In this document: in pieces, positions 33,507 through 44,123 of the stretch
Layout: the number at the start of each line of letters is the position of its first letter
Position numbering within the stretch: the stretch's first letter is position 1
From: Sipunculus nudus
Lineage: Eukaryota > Annelida > Sipuncula > Golfingiida > Sipunculidae
Direction of reading: 5' to 3'
Assembly (NCBI GenBank): GCA_026874595.1
Contig: CM049317.1
Span: forward strand, 49,500,401-49,564,400
Length of the DNA: 64,000 nucleotides
The notes under the pieces: model-generated
Seen by the model: the letters and a program-made list of their open reading frames with translations, nothing else
What the model was told of the DNA's origin: nothing
Databases searched by the model: none
Position numbers and translations under genes: made by a program

Positions 33507-34833
33507 CACACTGACAACATTTAGGGGGCAATCCTTAAATTTAGGCAGGACAATGTGTACCGTTCATATTGGAAAAATGAAGCAAAAAGGGCAAAACTTG
33601 GTCTTTAGCATGTGCAAAAATGTCTTTTTATTTTAGACAAAACGGGTGCTAATGACAAATATTAATGTGTTATCATTAAACAGTTGTGTTGAGATATATG
33701 GGGTGCCATATCTGCACCGTATTTGCAACATAATTTTGTTAAACACTCAAATTTGAACGTTTTGCAGCCTACATTTTTTAAGGATATTTAGCATTTGGTA
33801 GAAAGATTACCACCCAGCCTTCCGCCTCCGCAGGGTCGGATACAGGATTGAGGAAAAAGTGGTCAAGCCGATAAGGACTAATGGAATAGCCTTTATAAGA
33901 TCCGCATCTGCCCCGTACGTTTTCAATGTATTACCAATAGTGAGATAGCAACGAAAAATTTGGATAATCTAAAAAAAATTATAATTCATCCTCATATTTT
34001 GTTAAGTTTTTCATTGACTTCTATCTGATTTTTACTTCTATTTCCTACTTTCACTTAAAGGAAGCATTGTTCGACATCAACAACATGTTAATTAACCTTT
34101 GCCATAAATAACCATTGTTATTTATCATAGAGCAGTCAGCACCCGTTTTTATATACTTCTTCTCTTAGCTTTAATACGTCTATGATATATATATATATAT
34201 ATATTTTTAACGAGGTTCTTTTCTTTTTGAGTTACAACGGATAATATTGTTGATTACATGTTCCCTCTGGCCCTTCACCCCTATAAATCCACTCCTGATG
34301 ATCATGTGTGAGGTTGTTTGCCTGTCCGCGGGTTGTATGGATATTGATGGGTATGTGTGCTTGTGTGTATTCATGTGAAAGTGTGTCAAAACTGTAACTG
34401 TTTGAAACAGGGAAGTGTAGCCTTGTAGAGATACAGAGGCAGATTGATTATCTGCTAATACAATATCTGCTGTATAGACATGTACCTAATATGTATCCGC
34501 TACAGGTTTTTTTTATATTTTACGTTTACAGTGGTTACGAGTACATAGGACATACATCACTGGCAGGCAAGCACTTTGATTTTCCTAAACATACTTGATG
34601 TAAGTCCATGATTTTCCGGTCGACAAAAATTAGTCATTGAATGTACACAGGCTTTTATCTTTATTTGGGTAATTTGTAATTTTCAGCGGTATAGACCATA
34701 ACCAGGCGAGATATTATCGAGGAACTGTGATTGGTTATATTCCCTGTATCACATTACTACTCGTTGATAACCAATGTTAACCCTGTCCCAGTGTTAGGTA
34801 TGTGCCGTGTTTACTGTATGTGTCGGCGTCAGA

Positions 34834-34912
34834 ATGTCTGGTGTTTTAGTAATTACCCTGTGGCTTCTTGTGGTCATTCCTTCTGAGCTCAGCGGCGAGC
34901 GGCCACAATCAG
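34834..34912 (+). CDS. Lectin-like receptor gene C, signal-peptide exon, copy 1
   Basis: ATG 34,834 opens MSGVLVITLWLLVVIPSEL, a clear signal-peptide core, and continues SGERPQS to the donor TCAG|GTAAGG. The exon holds 79 nt (26 codons plus one base), so it exits in phase 1 and joins exon 2 at 49,421 in frame. It lies about 14.5 kb upstream of that exon. Two paralogous first exons lie nearer (38,605 and 46,848), so this one is either an alternative promoter/first exon or a relic. The frame and donor are intact, which argues for use. Confidence 0.7.
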
Positions 34913-34968
34913 GTAAGGTGTGATTTAACGATTTCAGTATATTTCCATTAAAAGAGCTGTCATGTGCT

Positions 34969-34970
<2 letters not shown>

Positions 34971-35010
<40 letters not shown>
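34971..35010. repeat. (TA)n microsatellite
   Basis: TA tract of about 40 bp just downstream of the signal-peptide exon. Confidence 0.95.
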
Positions 35011-35012
<2 letters not shown>

Positions 35013-35077
35013 CGAGCTGGATATTGCTTGCAAACTAGTCTAAGGTACATGATGGGAGGAAATTGGTAAGATAACAC

Positions 35078-35133
<56 letters not shown>

Positions 35134-35134
35134 A

Positions 35135-35233
35135 CTGAAGAAAATCAACACTGTAAATTCACTACAGACTGTTTCACGGGATGCGATCCGATCAACAGGT
35201 GAATGTTGTTAGAATGAAGCTATCGGCGTGGTT
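35135..35233 (-). mobile_element. PLE spacer relic containing a decayed hammerhead
   Basis: The reverse complement matches the PLE inter-ORF region from AACCACGCCG through the ribozyme to TTTCTTCAG, about 99 bp, with scattered substitutions. Both sides are (TA)n or TATATA. It is a short ribozyme-centred fragment on the - strand, far from the array. Confidence 0.85.
35157..35204 (-). ncRNA. Degenerate hammerhead ribozyme (probably inactive)
   Basis: Exactly 48 nt long like the array copies. Stem I (ATTCAC/GTGAAT) and GAAAC are kept, but the core reads CTGTTGA instead of CTGATGA, losing the conserved A of the uridine turn. One stem II pair is also lost (CGGA against CCCG). H17 is A. Cleavage is therefore unlikely. 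Confidence 0.8.
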
Positions 35234-36229
35234 ATATATATATTGTTCATCCATATAATAAGTTACTTGTGTTTGATATCTCACCATCGCCGATCGTCTA
35301 TGATCGTGTTATATACTGAAATAGCACAACCCCATCTTTTACAAACTATTGACTGCCGTTTGCTTTATGTTTGTTTTCTTTACCCTATGCAGTTGCAGGG
35401 TATTATCCCCCTTTAAATAACATAGAGTATCATGTCTTTGCAGCGTCAATGTTGCACTGTGTCCTGGTATTATAGACTGTTAACAGCACACTAAAATAAT
35501 TACCCGGATATATAGGAATTCACTAGAAAAATGTTTACTTCATTCAATATATACCTTGTTTAAAAATGGTCAAGTATCGTAGTAAATCCTGGTAGATGTC
35601 ATGTCCAGTGGCATTCTTTGCGGATAATATTCGCTCAACGGACATAAATTATATCTGGCATACTAAACTAGCTCCGAAAAAATAAAATGGCCTAATTTTT
35701 TTCGAATTATATATATATCCTCTGATATATAAATGTATCAGTTGTGAAATAGCATATGCAAAAAAAAAAAAAAAATGAAAAGAGATAGAATGACAAACAG
35801 AACATATCAGTATAATTTAGCGTTAACCTGGCTGACATGGCTTTTTTAGCTGTTATTATATATTTGTTTTCGACCGTTAACATCATCATCTTTGTTTGAC
35901 GCCAATTAATGTTATTCCTTGGTTTATCCTACGACAACACAATGATCTCAGCATTATATATAAATTCTTTCACATAATTATTATCTATGGCATTTACGTA
36001 TAACTGAATATAATATCAACTGAATAATTTGTAATTATAAAGCAAAAATAACTTTAATTTATTATGGGGCAATTAAATTAATCGATCGCGTCTCCTATAT
36101 AATTATTCGAATAGTAGCTTATCCGTATAGAGTGGAGGAAAATGAAGTTTTTTCATCGACCGAACAACACCTATCTACGATTAATTTATATATATTCAGT
36201 CATATCTCCTCAAACCTGTCATGGGTTAT

Positions 36230-36790
36230 GCTTACCCTCCAAATGAATATCAACAAATTTTTTTTTTACGTCAAAATCCTAACAGACAAACCAAAGCTGC
36301 AACATAAAACCTTTCGCCATCTGGCTGCGGTATATTTTTACACCTAATCCTAGCCTAGCGGCGAAATAATCCTTGAATAATATAGAGAAAATGTAGAAAT
36401 AGACGATGTATGTACATTGTTATCCTATTTAGAAATTGCCCTCATAGAGAATCTGAAGAGTTTGACATATACAGATGGACGATTCAGATGAATTCCGATG
36501 GATGATGTTGTATTGAACCTTAGTTTTATCAGGTGGTACGATCCTACGGACAACCTCCTGAGGTAGGCAGCTAGAGGTCTGTTGTTTATATTCGATGGGC
36601 GGTTTAATAACGCATGGGTGATTAAACAGAGCTTTTCCTGCATTGAATAGCTCATTAAAGTCTTTAGAACTCTGAACACGCAGCATAAAATCCTGACACC
36701 CAACAGAGGAAATAGGTTGTGTGATTTGGATCAATAAATTACATTAAGCCTCGTTCATTTGATAGTAAATCCTACGGGGGTTTGTACAGT
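36230..36790. repeat. Segmental duplication block X, copy 2
   Basis: Close to the copy at 40,100-40,790 (for example GCTGCAACATAAAACCTTTCGCCATCT versus ATATAACC in the same place) and more diverged from 29,750. It ends near a truncated tRNA-like segment (GTACAGTCGAGGGGTAAAA at about 36,785). Confidence 0.65.
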
Positions 36791-36839
36791 CGAGGGGTAA
36801 AATGGTGTTTGCTTTCTATAACGGACGAATTGGTATTTC

Positions 36840-37296
36840 GAATGTTGGTCTACTCCGATTCATTAAATTTATCCATGTAAATGCCTCTGCTTCTCCCCTT
36901 GAGGCAAGGCCCACGCTCTATCATAGATAAACTTTTCATTTTTTTTCACCTCATTCACGACTCTGGGATTGTTCAAACTATTATGTTAGAAATAGTTAGC
37001 ATAAAAAGGCAACCATGAAATCCAAGCTGAACCAAGTTGTAGTATAACAGAATCTGAGCTAAATTTACGGTCATCAATTAAATAATGAATCTTGAGAAAA
37101 TCGTCAATAGCTTCGGAATAATGACCCCCTTACGTTACAAAATGCCTCAGCTGTCTGAACAATAAATGTCACTTGTATCATGGAGTTATGCCACTGGATT
37201 AATGCTCCTTTGTTTGAACATTAATACACAGAAAATGCCTTAATTTTTTTATTTTTTTTTGTTTTCGGGCTCTCTTTATACAACGAATCAGAATGG

Positions 37297-37352
<56 letters not shown>

Positions 37353-38909
37353 ATATGTTTAACTCAATGGTTTCATTAGGTGTCTGTATACCTTTTCCTT
37401 ACTTAACCATTAGCACAAGGATGTAAAAATAAAACTTGGCATGTACTAACGTCCTCAATTTAAACCTGGTGTATAGTGTACACAAGTCATGAGCTGAACT
37501 AAGTGATGTTTGACAGGGGTAGAGCAAGAAAGAATTGGCGGGGATTCAGTAACTTGGCCTTGGCCTTTAGATACTTTTTTAACTATTTGGTCATCAAGAA
37601 GGCAGCGCATGCCTGTTGCCAGCAAATGGTTGTAGTAAAAACTGTTTTTTTTCAAAGGAGATGGAAACAGAAATAGGAAGGAAAGGTAAAAGAATTGGAT
37701 CCGCTTGTTCCCTGTACGTTTTCAACGTATTACCAATAGTTGGATAGCCACATAATTTTTTTTATATCTAAACAAAATATGATTTATCCTCATGTTTTTT
37801 TCTAAATTATTCATGGACCTCTATCTTATTTATATATCTTTTCCCTGCTTTCAATTAAAGGAACCATTGATCAACATTAACACCATGTTAGTTAACCTTA
37901 TCCATAAACAACCATGGCTATTTATCATTAAGCAGTCAACACACGTTTTATGTAGCTCTTCTCTTAGCTTTTATATGTCTAGAAAATATGTATTGTTACG
38001 GGGTCCTTTTATTTATGAGTTACTAGGGATAATATAGTTCCTTGCGTGTTCCCTCTTACCTGGCACCCCTATAAATCAACCCTGATTATTGTGTGTGAGG
38101 TTGTTTGGGTGTCTGCAGGCATGCTTGAATATATATTTGTATGGGTGCGCCTGTTTATTCATGTGAATGTGTGTCAAAACTATAAGTATTTAAGTGTAGG
38201 GTTGGAGAGATACAGAAGCAGATTGGATATCTGCTAGTAGAATAGTTGTTGTATTGACATTTACCTATTACATAGCCGCTACAGATTTATTTTTTTTAAA
38301 TAATTTGCGTTTATAGTGGTGACAAGTAGATAGGACATACATCAATGGCAGGCAAGCATTTGATGAAATTCCATGACTTCCCAGACGACAAAAATTAACC
38401 ATTGAATGTTCAGGGGAGTTAACCTTCATTTAGGTAATTAATAATTATCAGCAGTATGGACCATAACCATGCCCGATTTTATCGAGGAAATGTGATTGGT
38501 TATATCCCCTGTATTAAATTACTACTAGTTGTTAACCCATATTCAACGTGTCACAGTGTTGGGTATATGCCCTGTTTACCGTGTGTGTCGACGAAAGCGT
38601 TAGGATGTCTGGTGTTTTAGTAATTTACTTGTGGCTGAGTGTTGGCATTCATTCTGTGCTCAGCGGCGAGGTAAGGTGATGATTTTATCAATTTCGGTAT
38701 ATTTAGATAAAAATAACTGACATGTGCTTGACATATGATTATATCGCGAGGTGGATATTACATGCCAACTTAGTCTAAGGAACATGATGACCGGCCGACG
38801 ACCGACACCCATATGTCATATGATCTGACTGTCTGCAAACCTCCCTAACACAAATATTGGGTATTTTGATTATGTTATTCATCCTTGTAGGATATGGTAC
38901 AATAACACA

Positions 38910-38947
<38 letters not shown>

Positions 38948-40060
38948 TTGTACTGTTCGTCCATTAATCAAGTATATGTGTTTGAAATCTAACCTAATCG
39001 CCGATTGTCAATGATCTTGTTACAGACAGAAATAGCATAACCCCATCTTCAAAAATCTATTGATTGCCGCATGCTTTATATTTATCTTTTTACCGAATGT
39101 AACTGCAGGGTATTATCCCAAATTAAATTACATAGAGTATTATTTTTTTAGCGTTTTTGTTGGCACTTTAGATATCTGTTTTTCATGGTTATGTACCAGA
39201 GGAACAGGTTCTGACATGACGGACACCTGCAAATTCATAAAATAATCATAAATGTGTATAATTGTATGTACAAAGAGATATGTAATACAGTAGCAAAAAT
39301 ATAAAATCAATACAAATGAAATAAATTTATTTGAAATATTTTTTTTTCGGTGGAAAATCTACACCGTAACAGCACATTTAAACAATTATCCGGGATACCT
39401 AGGAATACACTGGAAAAAAATCTTGACCTCAGTTAATACAGACCTTGTCTGAATATGGCTATGTATCGTGGTAATTCCTGGTAGATGTCGTGTCCAGTGG
39501 CATTCTTTGCAGGTAATAAAAGCCCAACGGATAGACACCATATCAGGCGTAAATAACTATCTCTAAACCAAATAAATGCCCTTCAATTTTCTGTCAATAT
39601 AAAATTCATCTAATTATAGCACACATCGGCTTTGAAATAGCATGTGCAAAAAATTAAAAAAAAAAATGGCATGACAAACAAACATATCCGTAAAAAATTA
39701 GCGTGTGACATGGCTGACATGGCTTTGTTAGCTGTTTATTATATATATTTATGTTCAGCCTTTAACATCATCGCCATTGTTTGAGGCCGATCATTGTTAT
39801 TCATGGGTTTATCCAACGACAACACAATGATCTCAGCATTATATATAAATTCTTTCTCATATTTATTATCTATGGCATATACGAATAAGTCAACTGAATA
39901 ATTTGTAATTATAAAGCAAAAATAAATGTTTAATTTATTATGGGGCAATTAAATTAATCGTCTCTTATATCATAATTCGAATAGTAGCTTGTCCGAATAG
40001 AGTGCAGGAAAAAAAAAAGATTTTTCATCGACCGCACAACACTTATCTACGATTTATGTA
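36840..40060 (+). repeat. Segmental duplication unit 2 (first-exon region)
   Basis: The most compact copy of the duplicated 5' region, with the same ordered landmarks as unit 1 and a signal-peptide exon at 38,605. A (TA)n tract (37,298-37,349) and a (TG)n tract (about 38,925-38,947) interrupt it. Confidence 0.7.
38605..38670 (+). pseudogene. Lectin-like receptor gene C, signal-peptide exon, copy 2 (phase broken)
   Basis: It starts MSGVLVIYLWLSVGIHSVLSGE, clearly homologous to the exon at 34,834. Thirteen bases before the donor are missing, so the exon is 66 nt and ends GGCGAG|GTAAGG in phase 0. Spliced to exon 2 at 49,421 it would read out of frame into a TAG after eight codons. Unless another exon follows, it cannot make the receptor. 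Confidence 0.7.
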
Positions 40061-40099
40061 TATTTATATTCAGTCATATCTCCTCAAACCTTTCATGTG

Positions 40100-40790
40100 T
40101 GCGCGTTTTTTTACGTCAAAATCCAAACAGACAAATCAAAGCTGCAACATATAACCTTTCGCCATCTAGCTGCGGTATAATAATACACCTAATTCTAGCC
40201 TAGCGGCGGAATAATCCTCGAATTACATAGAGGAAATGTAGGAAAAATGACAATGTAAGTACATTGTCATCCTATTTAGAAATTCCCCTTATGGAGAATC
40301 AGAAGAGTTTGGCAGATACAGATGGACGATTCGGATGAATTCCGAAGGATGATGTTGTATTGAATCTAAGTTTTATCAGGTGGTTCGATCCTGCGGCCAA
40401 CCTCCTGAGGTAGGCAGCTAGAGGTCTGTTGTTTATATTCGATGGACGGTTTAATACGGATGGGTGATGAAACAGGGCTTTTCCTGCATAGAGAGGGATA
40501 TTTACATGATAAGTGTAATTATAATATTTCTTGCTAAAAATATATTGGTAATTGTTTCTATGGACTGCCAGACAGTAAGTCAATCGCCAAGAACTATTAA
40601 GCTGATGGATTTAAGGTCTTAAGATTCCCGATGGGATCCTGGCCGGAGCATCAAGAAACGGACCAAAATCTCAATATCATATTAAAGTCTTAAGAACTCT
40701 GAACACGCAGCATAAAATCTGACACCCAGCAGAGGAATTAGGTTGTGTATTTGCATCAGTAAATTACATTAAACCTCGTTCAGGGGGCCT
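40100..40790. repeat. Segmental duplication block X, copy 3
   Basis: The third copy of block X, ending at CATTAAACCTCGTTCA where a tRNA-like SINE head begins. It opens duplication unit 3, whose pre-exon part and signal exon have been replaced by the retroelement relic. Confidence 0.65.
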
Positions 40791-40900
40791 GGACAGTCGA
40801 GGGGTAAAACGCTAGGCTGTCTCCGTTTGAGACCCGTATTCCCGTCGTGGCTTTGACAGTGGGTAGTTTTTTCCATGTCCTCCGGTTTCCTCTAATAATG
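40783..40900 (+). mobile_element. Candidate tRNA-derived SINE head
   Basis: TGGACAGTCGAGGGG resembles a pol III A box and, about 25 bp later, GTTTGAGACCC resembles a B box. It is followed by TTTTTTCCATGTCCTCCGGTTTCC, a segment style seen in many invertebrate SINEs. A truncated relative lies at about 36,780-36,805. Confidence 0.45.
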
Positions 40901-40924
40901 CTTCTGAACGCCGCCATCTGAGCC

Positions 40925-41740
40925 ATGGAGAATGCCGAGATTATTGAGCAGCAATGTCAAGAGTTTCAGGAGCCTTCTCATCAAGAAAAGTTTTAACATC
41001 TCCGTTAATACAGTGCTTAGATTCTTCAAGCAAAATCAACTGGCGCAAATTGTCATAATCTTCCATTACATTTTTAAAACTACACCAGCGATCAAACAAC
41101 TGCTCTTTTGTCCTAGCAAATTCGACGTAGGTCTGTTCTTTGCGCTTTTCCCAATTTCTGAATATCTGGGGGTAAGCCTCCGGAACTAACTAATAGCCTT
41201 TTAGGATGTAATAGCATAGTCCAATTTTCCTTAGGCCATTTTAAATGGTCAGATACCTTCTCAAAGTGTAAGAAATATTTATCAACCTCTTTTTCTTGAA
41301 AAGGTTGCACAGGTCTTATGTGTTTAGCAACATCAAAACTGTGAGTTGGGGAGGCACGGAGACTATGTTCTAGTTTAAGTCTTTCTAACTCCAGTCGTTT
41401 TAACTCAATTTCGTTTTCTTTTCTAGTCTTTCTCTTTCTAACCTTTTATGTGCTTCCCTCTCTAACTGTTTTAATGCTAGCTCATTTTTACTTTTTAACT
41501 TTTTTAATCCCAACTGCATAGCAAGGCCATTATTTTTTTATGTTTCAACTTCACTCTCTTCAATTAAACCTTTGCTAACTAGATCTTGCATGATTTTAGC
41601 AATGATATCAGGCTTTCTCAAAGCTTTTTTGACACTTAGCTCTAAAAGTTGTCCCAAACGCAACAACTGTTCCTTTGTCAAATGTTCAAGTTGATTAGGG
41701 TGGGATCGTCAACAAATGTCTCAGGTTTGAAATCTGCAAT
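40925..41740 (-). pseudogene. Gypsy-type (Metaviridae-like) Gag relic
   Basis: Read on the - strand from about 41,740 down, an interrupted frame shows a DDPTLIN and LTKEQLLRLGQLLEL start, a charged Lys/Glu-rich coiled segment, and then FDVAKHIRPVQPFQEKEVDKYF and HFEKVSDHLKWPKENW. After a disrupted stretch come FARTKEQLFDRWC and LRQLILLEESKHC. This order (an N-terminal helical part, the PF-x-E-x-DVDKYF-like core, then the SCAN-like LFDRWC segment) is typical of Gag from a widespread animal Gypsy lineage. Stops and frameshifts break it, and no protease, RT or integrase follows, so it is a truncated fossil. Confidence 0.7.
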
Positions 41741-41851
41741 GTAAAGATGTTAAAACAATACTAAAAAAACACTGAGATAAATCCTGTAAACAATGTATTG
41801 TAAACAATATGTATCCAGGTCAAGGCCTAATAAATTTTTAAAACTATTAAG

Positions 41852-41870
41852 CCTCCAGACGAGCTCACAA
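41852..41870 (-). other. Possible primer-binding site (tRNA-Pro-like)
   Basis: The - strand sequence TGTGAGCTCGTCTGGAG, just inside the LTR, resembles the tRNA-Pro primer site used by several LTR elements, with a few mismatches. Confidence 0.4.
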
Positions 41871-41875
41871 TTCTA

Positions 41876-42717
41876 TGTCACGGAACCTAATATCAACAGA
41901 TCACGTATGCGTGATGAACATAAATTTCGTAATTGAGAAAAAAATAATAAGATTCTGTAATACTAGGCAGCGTGAAATGTCTAGGGGAACGAATAAAGAA
42001 GTCAGTGTTTTTTTGTTAACAATTAACCATAATTAATTCTTAAAACAACCCTACCATTACAATACACTAAATCAATACAATTACACAGTATAACGGCAGT
42101 ATAACAGCAAATCAATACAATCACACAGTAAAAAAAAGTGCACAGTACCTTGATACCACAACTGTCACAGAGACAAGTCCTTTAAAATGTATAAGCCGGA
42201 CGAACAGTTCACACAAATTCTCTCGGAGAATAACAGCCCAATGTAAAGCTCTTGTGCCAATCCCGAAAGTAAACTAAAGACCAAATAAGATTTGTCACAA
42301 ATCCAGAAGAAAATCTGAAGAAAATCTATAACTGCCGCACTTATCGGAAAAGGTCCCACAAACTGACATACACGCTCTGTGTCCGCTGGAATATCCTCTC
42401 ACCTCTCTCTCGGCTCTAAAACACAGCCCCCTATTTATAACCTCTTATCTCCAGCCGAGAACCTTCCATTTCTCGAACAATCTAAATAATCTAACATAGT
42501 ACACACGTTCAAAGAACATACAAGAACAAAGAACGCTGTGTATCTAGGTTTCAACCAATGCGGTGAAACTAAGCCTGCAACATCTGGCCAGGCGAGGCCG
42601 CTACATCACGAGCTACGCGTGGCACACACACTTAATGCCAACAACACATGGAACATCCGTGTGCACAATAAAACAATCACCTGTAAGACCGCTGCACACA
42701 ATAAAATGGGCACCTGT

Positions 42718-42721
<4 letters not shown>
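41876..42721 (-). mobile_element. LTR of the Gypsy-type relic
   Basis: On the - strand the segment runs from TGTTACAGG (42,721) to GTGACA (41,876), about 846 bp with TGT/ACA ends. It contains a TATA box (TTATAAATAGGG near 42,430), and is followed within 5 bp by a primer-binding-like TGTGAGCTCGTCTGGAG similar to tRNA-Pro sites. The Gag relic lies directly beyond. The other LTR is absent. Confidence 0.6.

Positions 42722-42773
<52 letters not shown>
42722..42773. repeat. (TA)n microsatellite
   Basis: TA repeat of about 52 bp abutting the outer edge of the Gypsy-type LTR. Confidence 0.95.
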
Positions 42774-42775
<2 letters not shown>

Positions 42776-42929
42776 TTATATGTATCTGTTTAAATTACGC
42801 AGGCATTCTGATTTGTGTTAAGCGCAGACACAGTGCGCTGCTGTGAGTGCCGCACTTGATGAACTCTCGCGGGGTGTAAACACAGCGCTCACTGGACCGC
42901 AAAAATTGGTTTGAATCTAATTAAACGGT

Positions 42930-43818
42930 TGTCGTCACTGAACTCCATCTTTAACATACTATTCACTGCCGTTTGCTTTACCTATATTCCCCCTACCCTA
43001 GCAAGGTTTTGTCCCAAATTTAATAGAAAAGAATAGTATATTTTTTACCAGCATTATTGTTGGCACTTTAGCTATCTGTTTTTTTTTATATTATAGACTG
43101 TTTACGTGAGATTATAGGAACATGTCTTAAAAATATAGTTCTCACACGTATGATGGATACCCGCAAATTCATAGAACACAAATTGAGATACTTGTATGTA
43201 CAAAGAGGTATTTAATAAAGCAGTCAAAATGTAAATTAATACAAATGAAATCAAATTATTTTCTATTTTTTTCTTGGGGAAAATCTACACTGTAACAGCA
43301 CATTGAAATGATTATCGAGAATACCTTGGAATTCACTAGAAAGTTTTTGACTTCATTTAGTATTGACCTTGTCTCAAAATGGCCATCTATCGTGGTATTT
43401 CCTAGCAGATTTCATGTCCAGTGGCATCCTTGCAGAATATAAAAGCTCAACGAACATAAATTATATCAGGCATGATAAACTAGCTCCGAAACATATAAAT
43501 AACTAGCTCCGAAACTTTTCCCTCAATATATACTTCCTCTAATCATAACAAACATCGATTGTGAAATATTATGTGCAAAAAAAATTTAAAACAAATTGCA
43601 TGACAAATAAAACATATCCGTAATAAGTTGCGTGTTAGGTGGCTGACATGGCTTTGTTAACTGAAAGTTATGTATTTCTTTTCGACCTTTATTATCATCA
43701 TCCTTTTTTGATGGCAAACAATGTAACGACAGCACAATAATCTCTACATTATACATAAATTCTTTCACATATTTATTATCTGTGGCGTAAACGAATAAGT
43801 CAACTGAATAATTTGTAA

Positions 43819-43882
<64 letters not shown>

Positions 43883-43910
43883 TATAAGTTAATCAGTGAA
43901 CGCGTCTCCT
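42930..43910 (+). repeat. Segmental duplication unit 3, post-exon part only
   Basis: It matches the downstream parts of units 1, 2 and 4: ATTCACTGCCGTTTGCTTTA, TTGTTGGCACTTTAGCTATCTG, CATGTCCAGTGGCATCC, AACTAGCTCCGAAAC, and GACATGGCTTTGTTA. The pre-exon part and signal exon expected on its left are absent, with the Gypsy-type relic in their place. Confidence 0.65.
43820..43882. repeat. (TA)n microsatellite
   Basis: TA repeat of about 63 bp. Confidence 0.95.
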
Positions 43911-43935
43911 TTGTCATTAATCGAATATATATATA

Positions 43936-43994
43936 TGGAAAGGGTATACACAGAAAAGTGGTTCACTGCCATTTTTCTGTTTATACCCTTTCCA
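43936..43994. repeat. Inverted repeat, 22-bp arms, 15-nt loop
   Basis: Left arm TGGAAAGGGTATACACAG... (43,936-43,957) pairs with the right arm ending ACCCTTTCCA (43,973-43,994), with a single mismatch. The left side is bordered by TATATATA. It could be a tiny foldback element or a cruciform-prone hairpin. Confidence 0.85.
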
Positions 43995-44030
43995 TCTATT
44001 AAACAATGAACCAGCATGTCTATTCATACA

Positions 44031-44033
<3 letters not shown>

Positions 44034-44122
<89 letters not shown>
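44034..44122. repeat. (TA)n followed by (GA)n
   Basis: A TA run to about 44,062, then a GA-rich tract with AGA interruptions. Confidence 0.95.

Positions 44123-44123
<1 letters not shown>

Larger units (their letters stand above)
31683..36150 (+). repeat. Segmental duplication unit 1 (first-exon region)
   Basis: This is the longest copy of the duplicated 5' region of the lectin receptor gene. It shares ordered landmarks with units at 36,840-40,060 and 44,220-48,480. These are a CTTCATTCGCGACTCTGGGA segment, a GCATGTACTAACGTCCT segment, TGTATAGTGTACACAAGTCAT, the signal-peptide exon, an ATTGACTGCCGTTTGCTTTA segment, GATGTCATGTCCAGTGGCATT, and CATGGCTTT. (TA)n tracts and the ribozyme relic are insertions specific to this copy. 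Confidence 0.7.

Noticed and set aside
40932-41189. Plus-strand ORF of 85 codons
   Set aside because: The minus strand carries a recognisable Gag relic here, so the plus-strand frame is a shadow.
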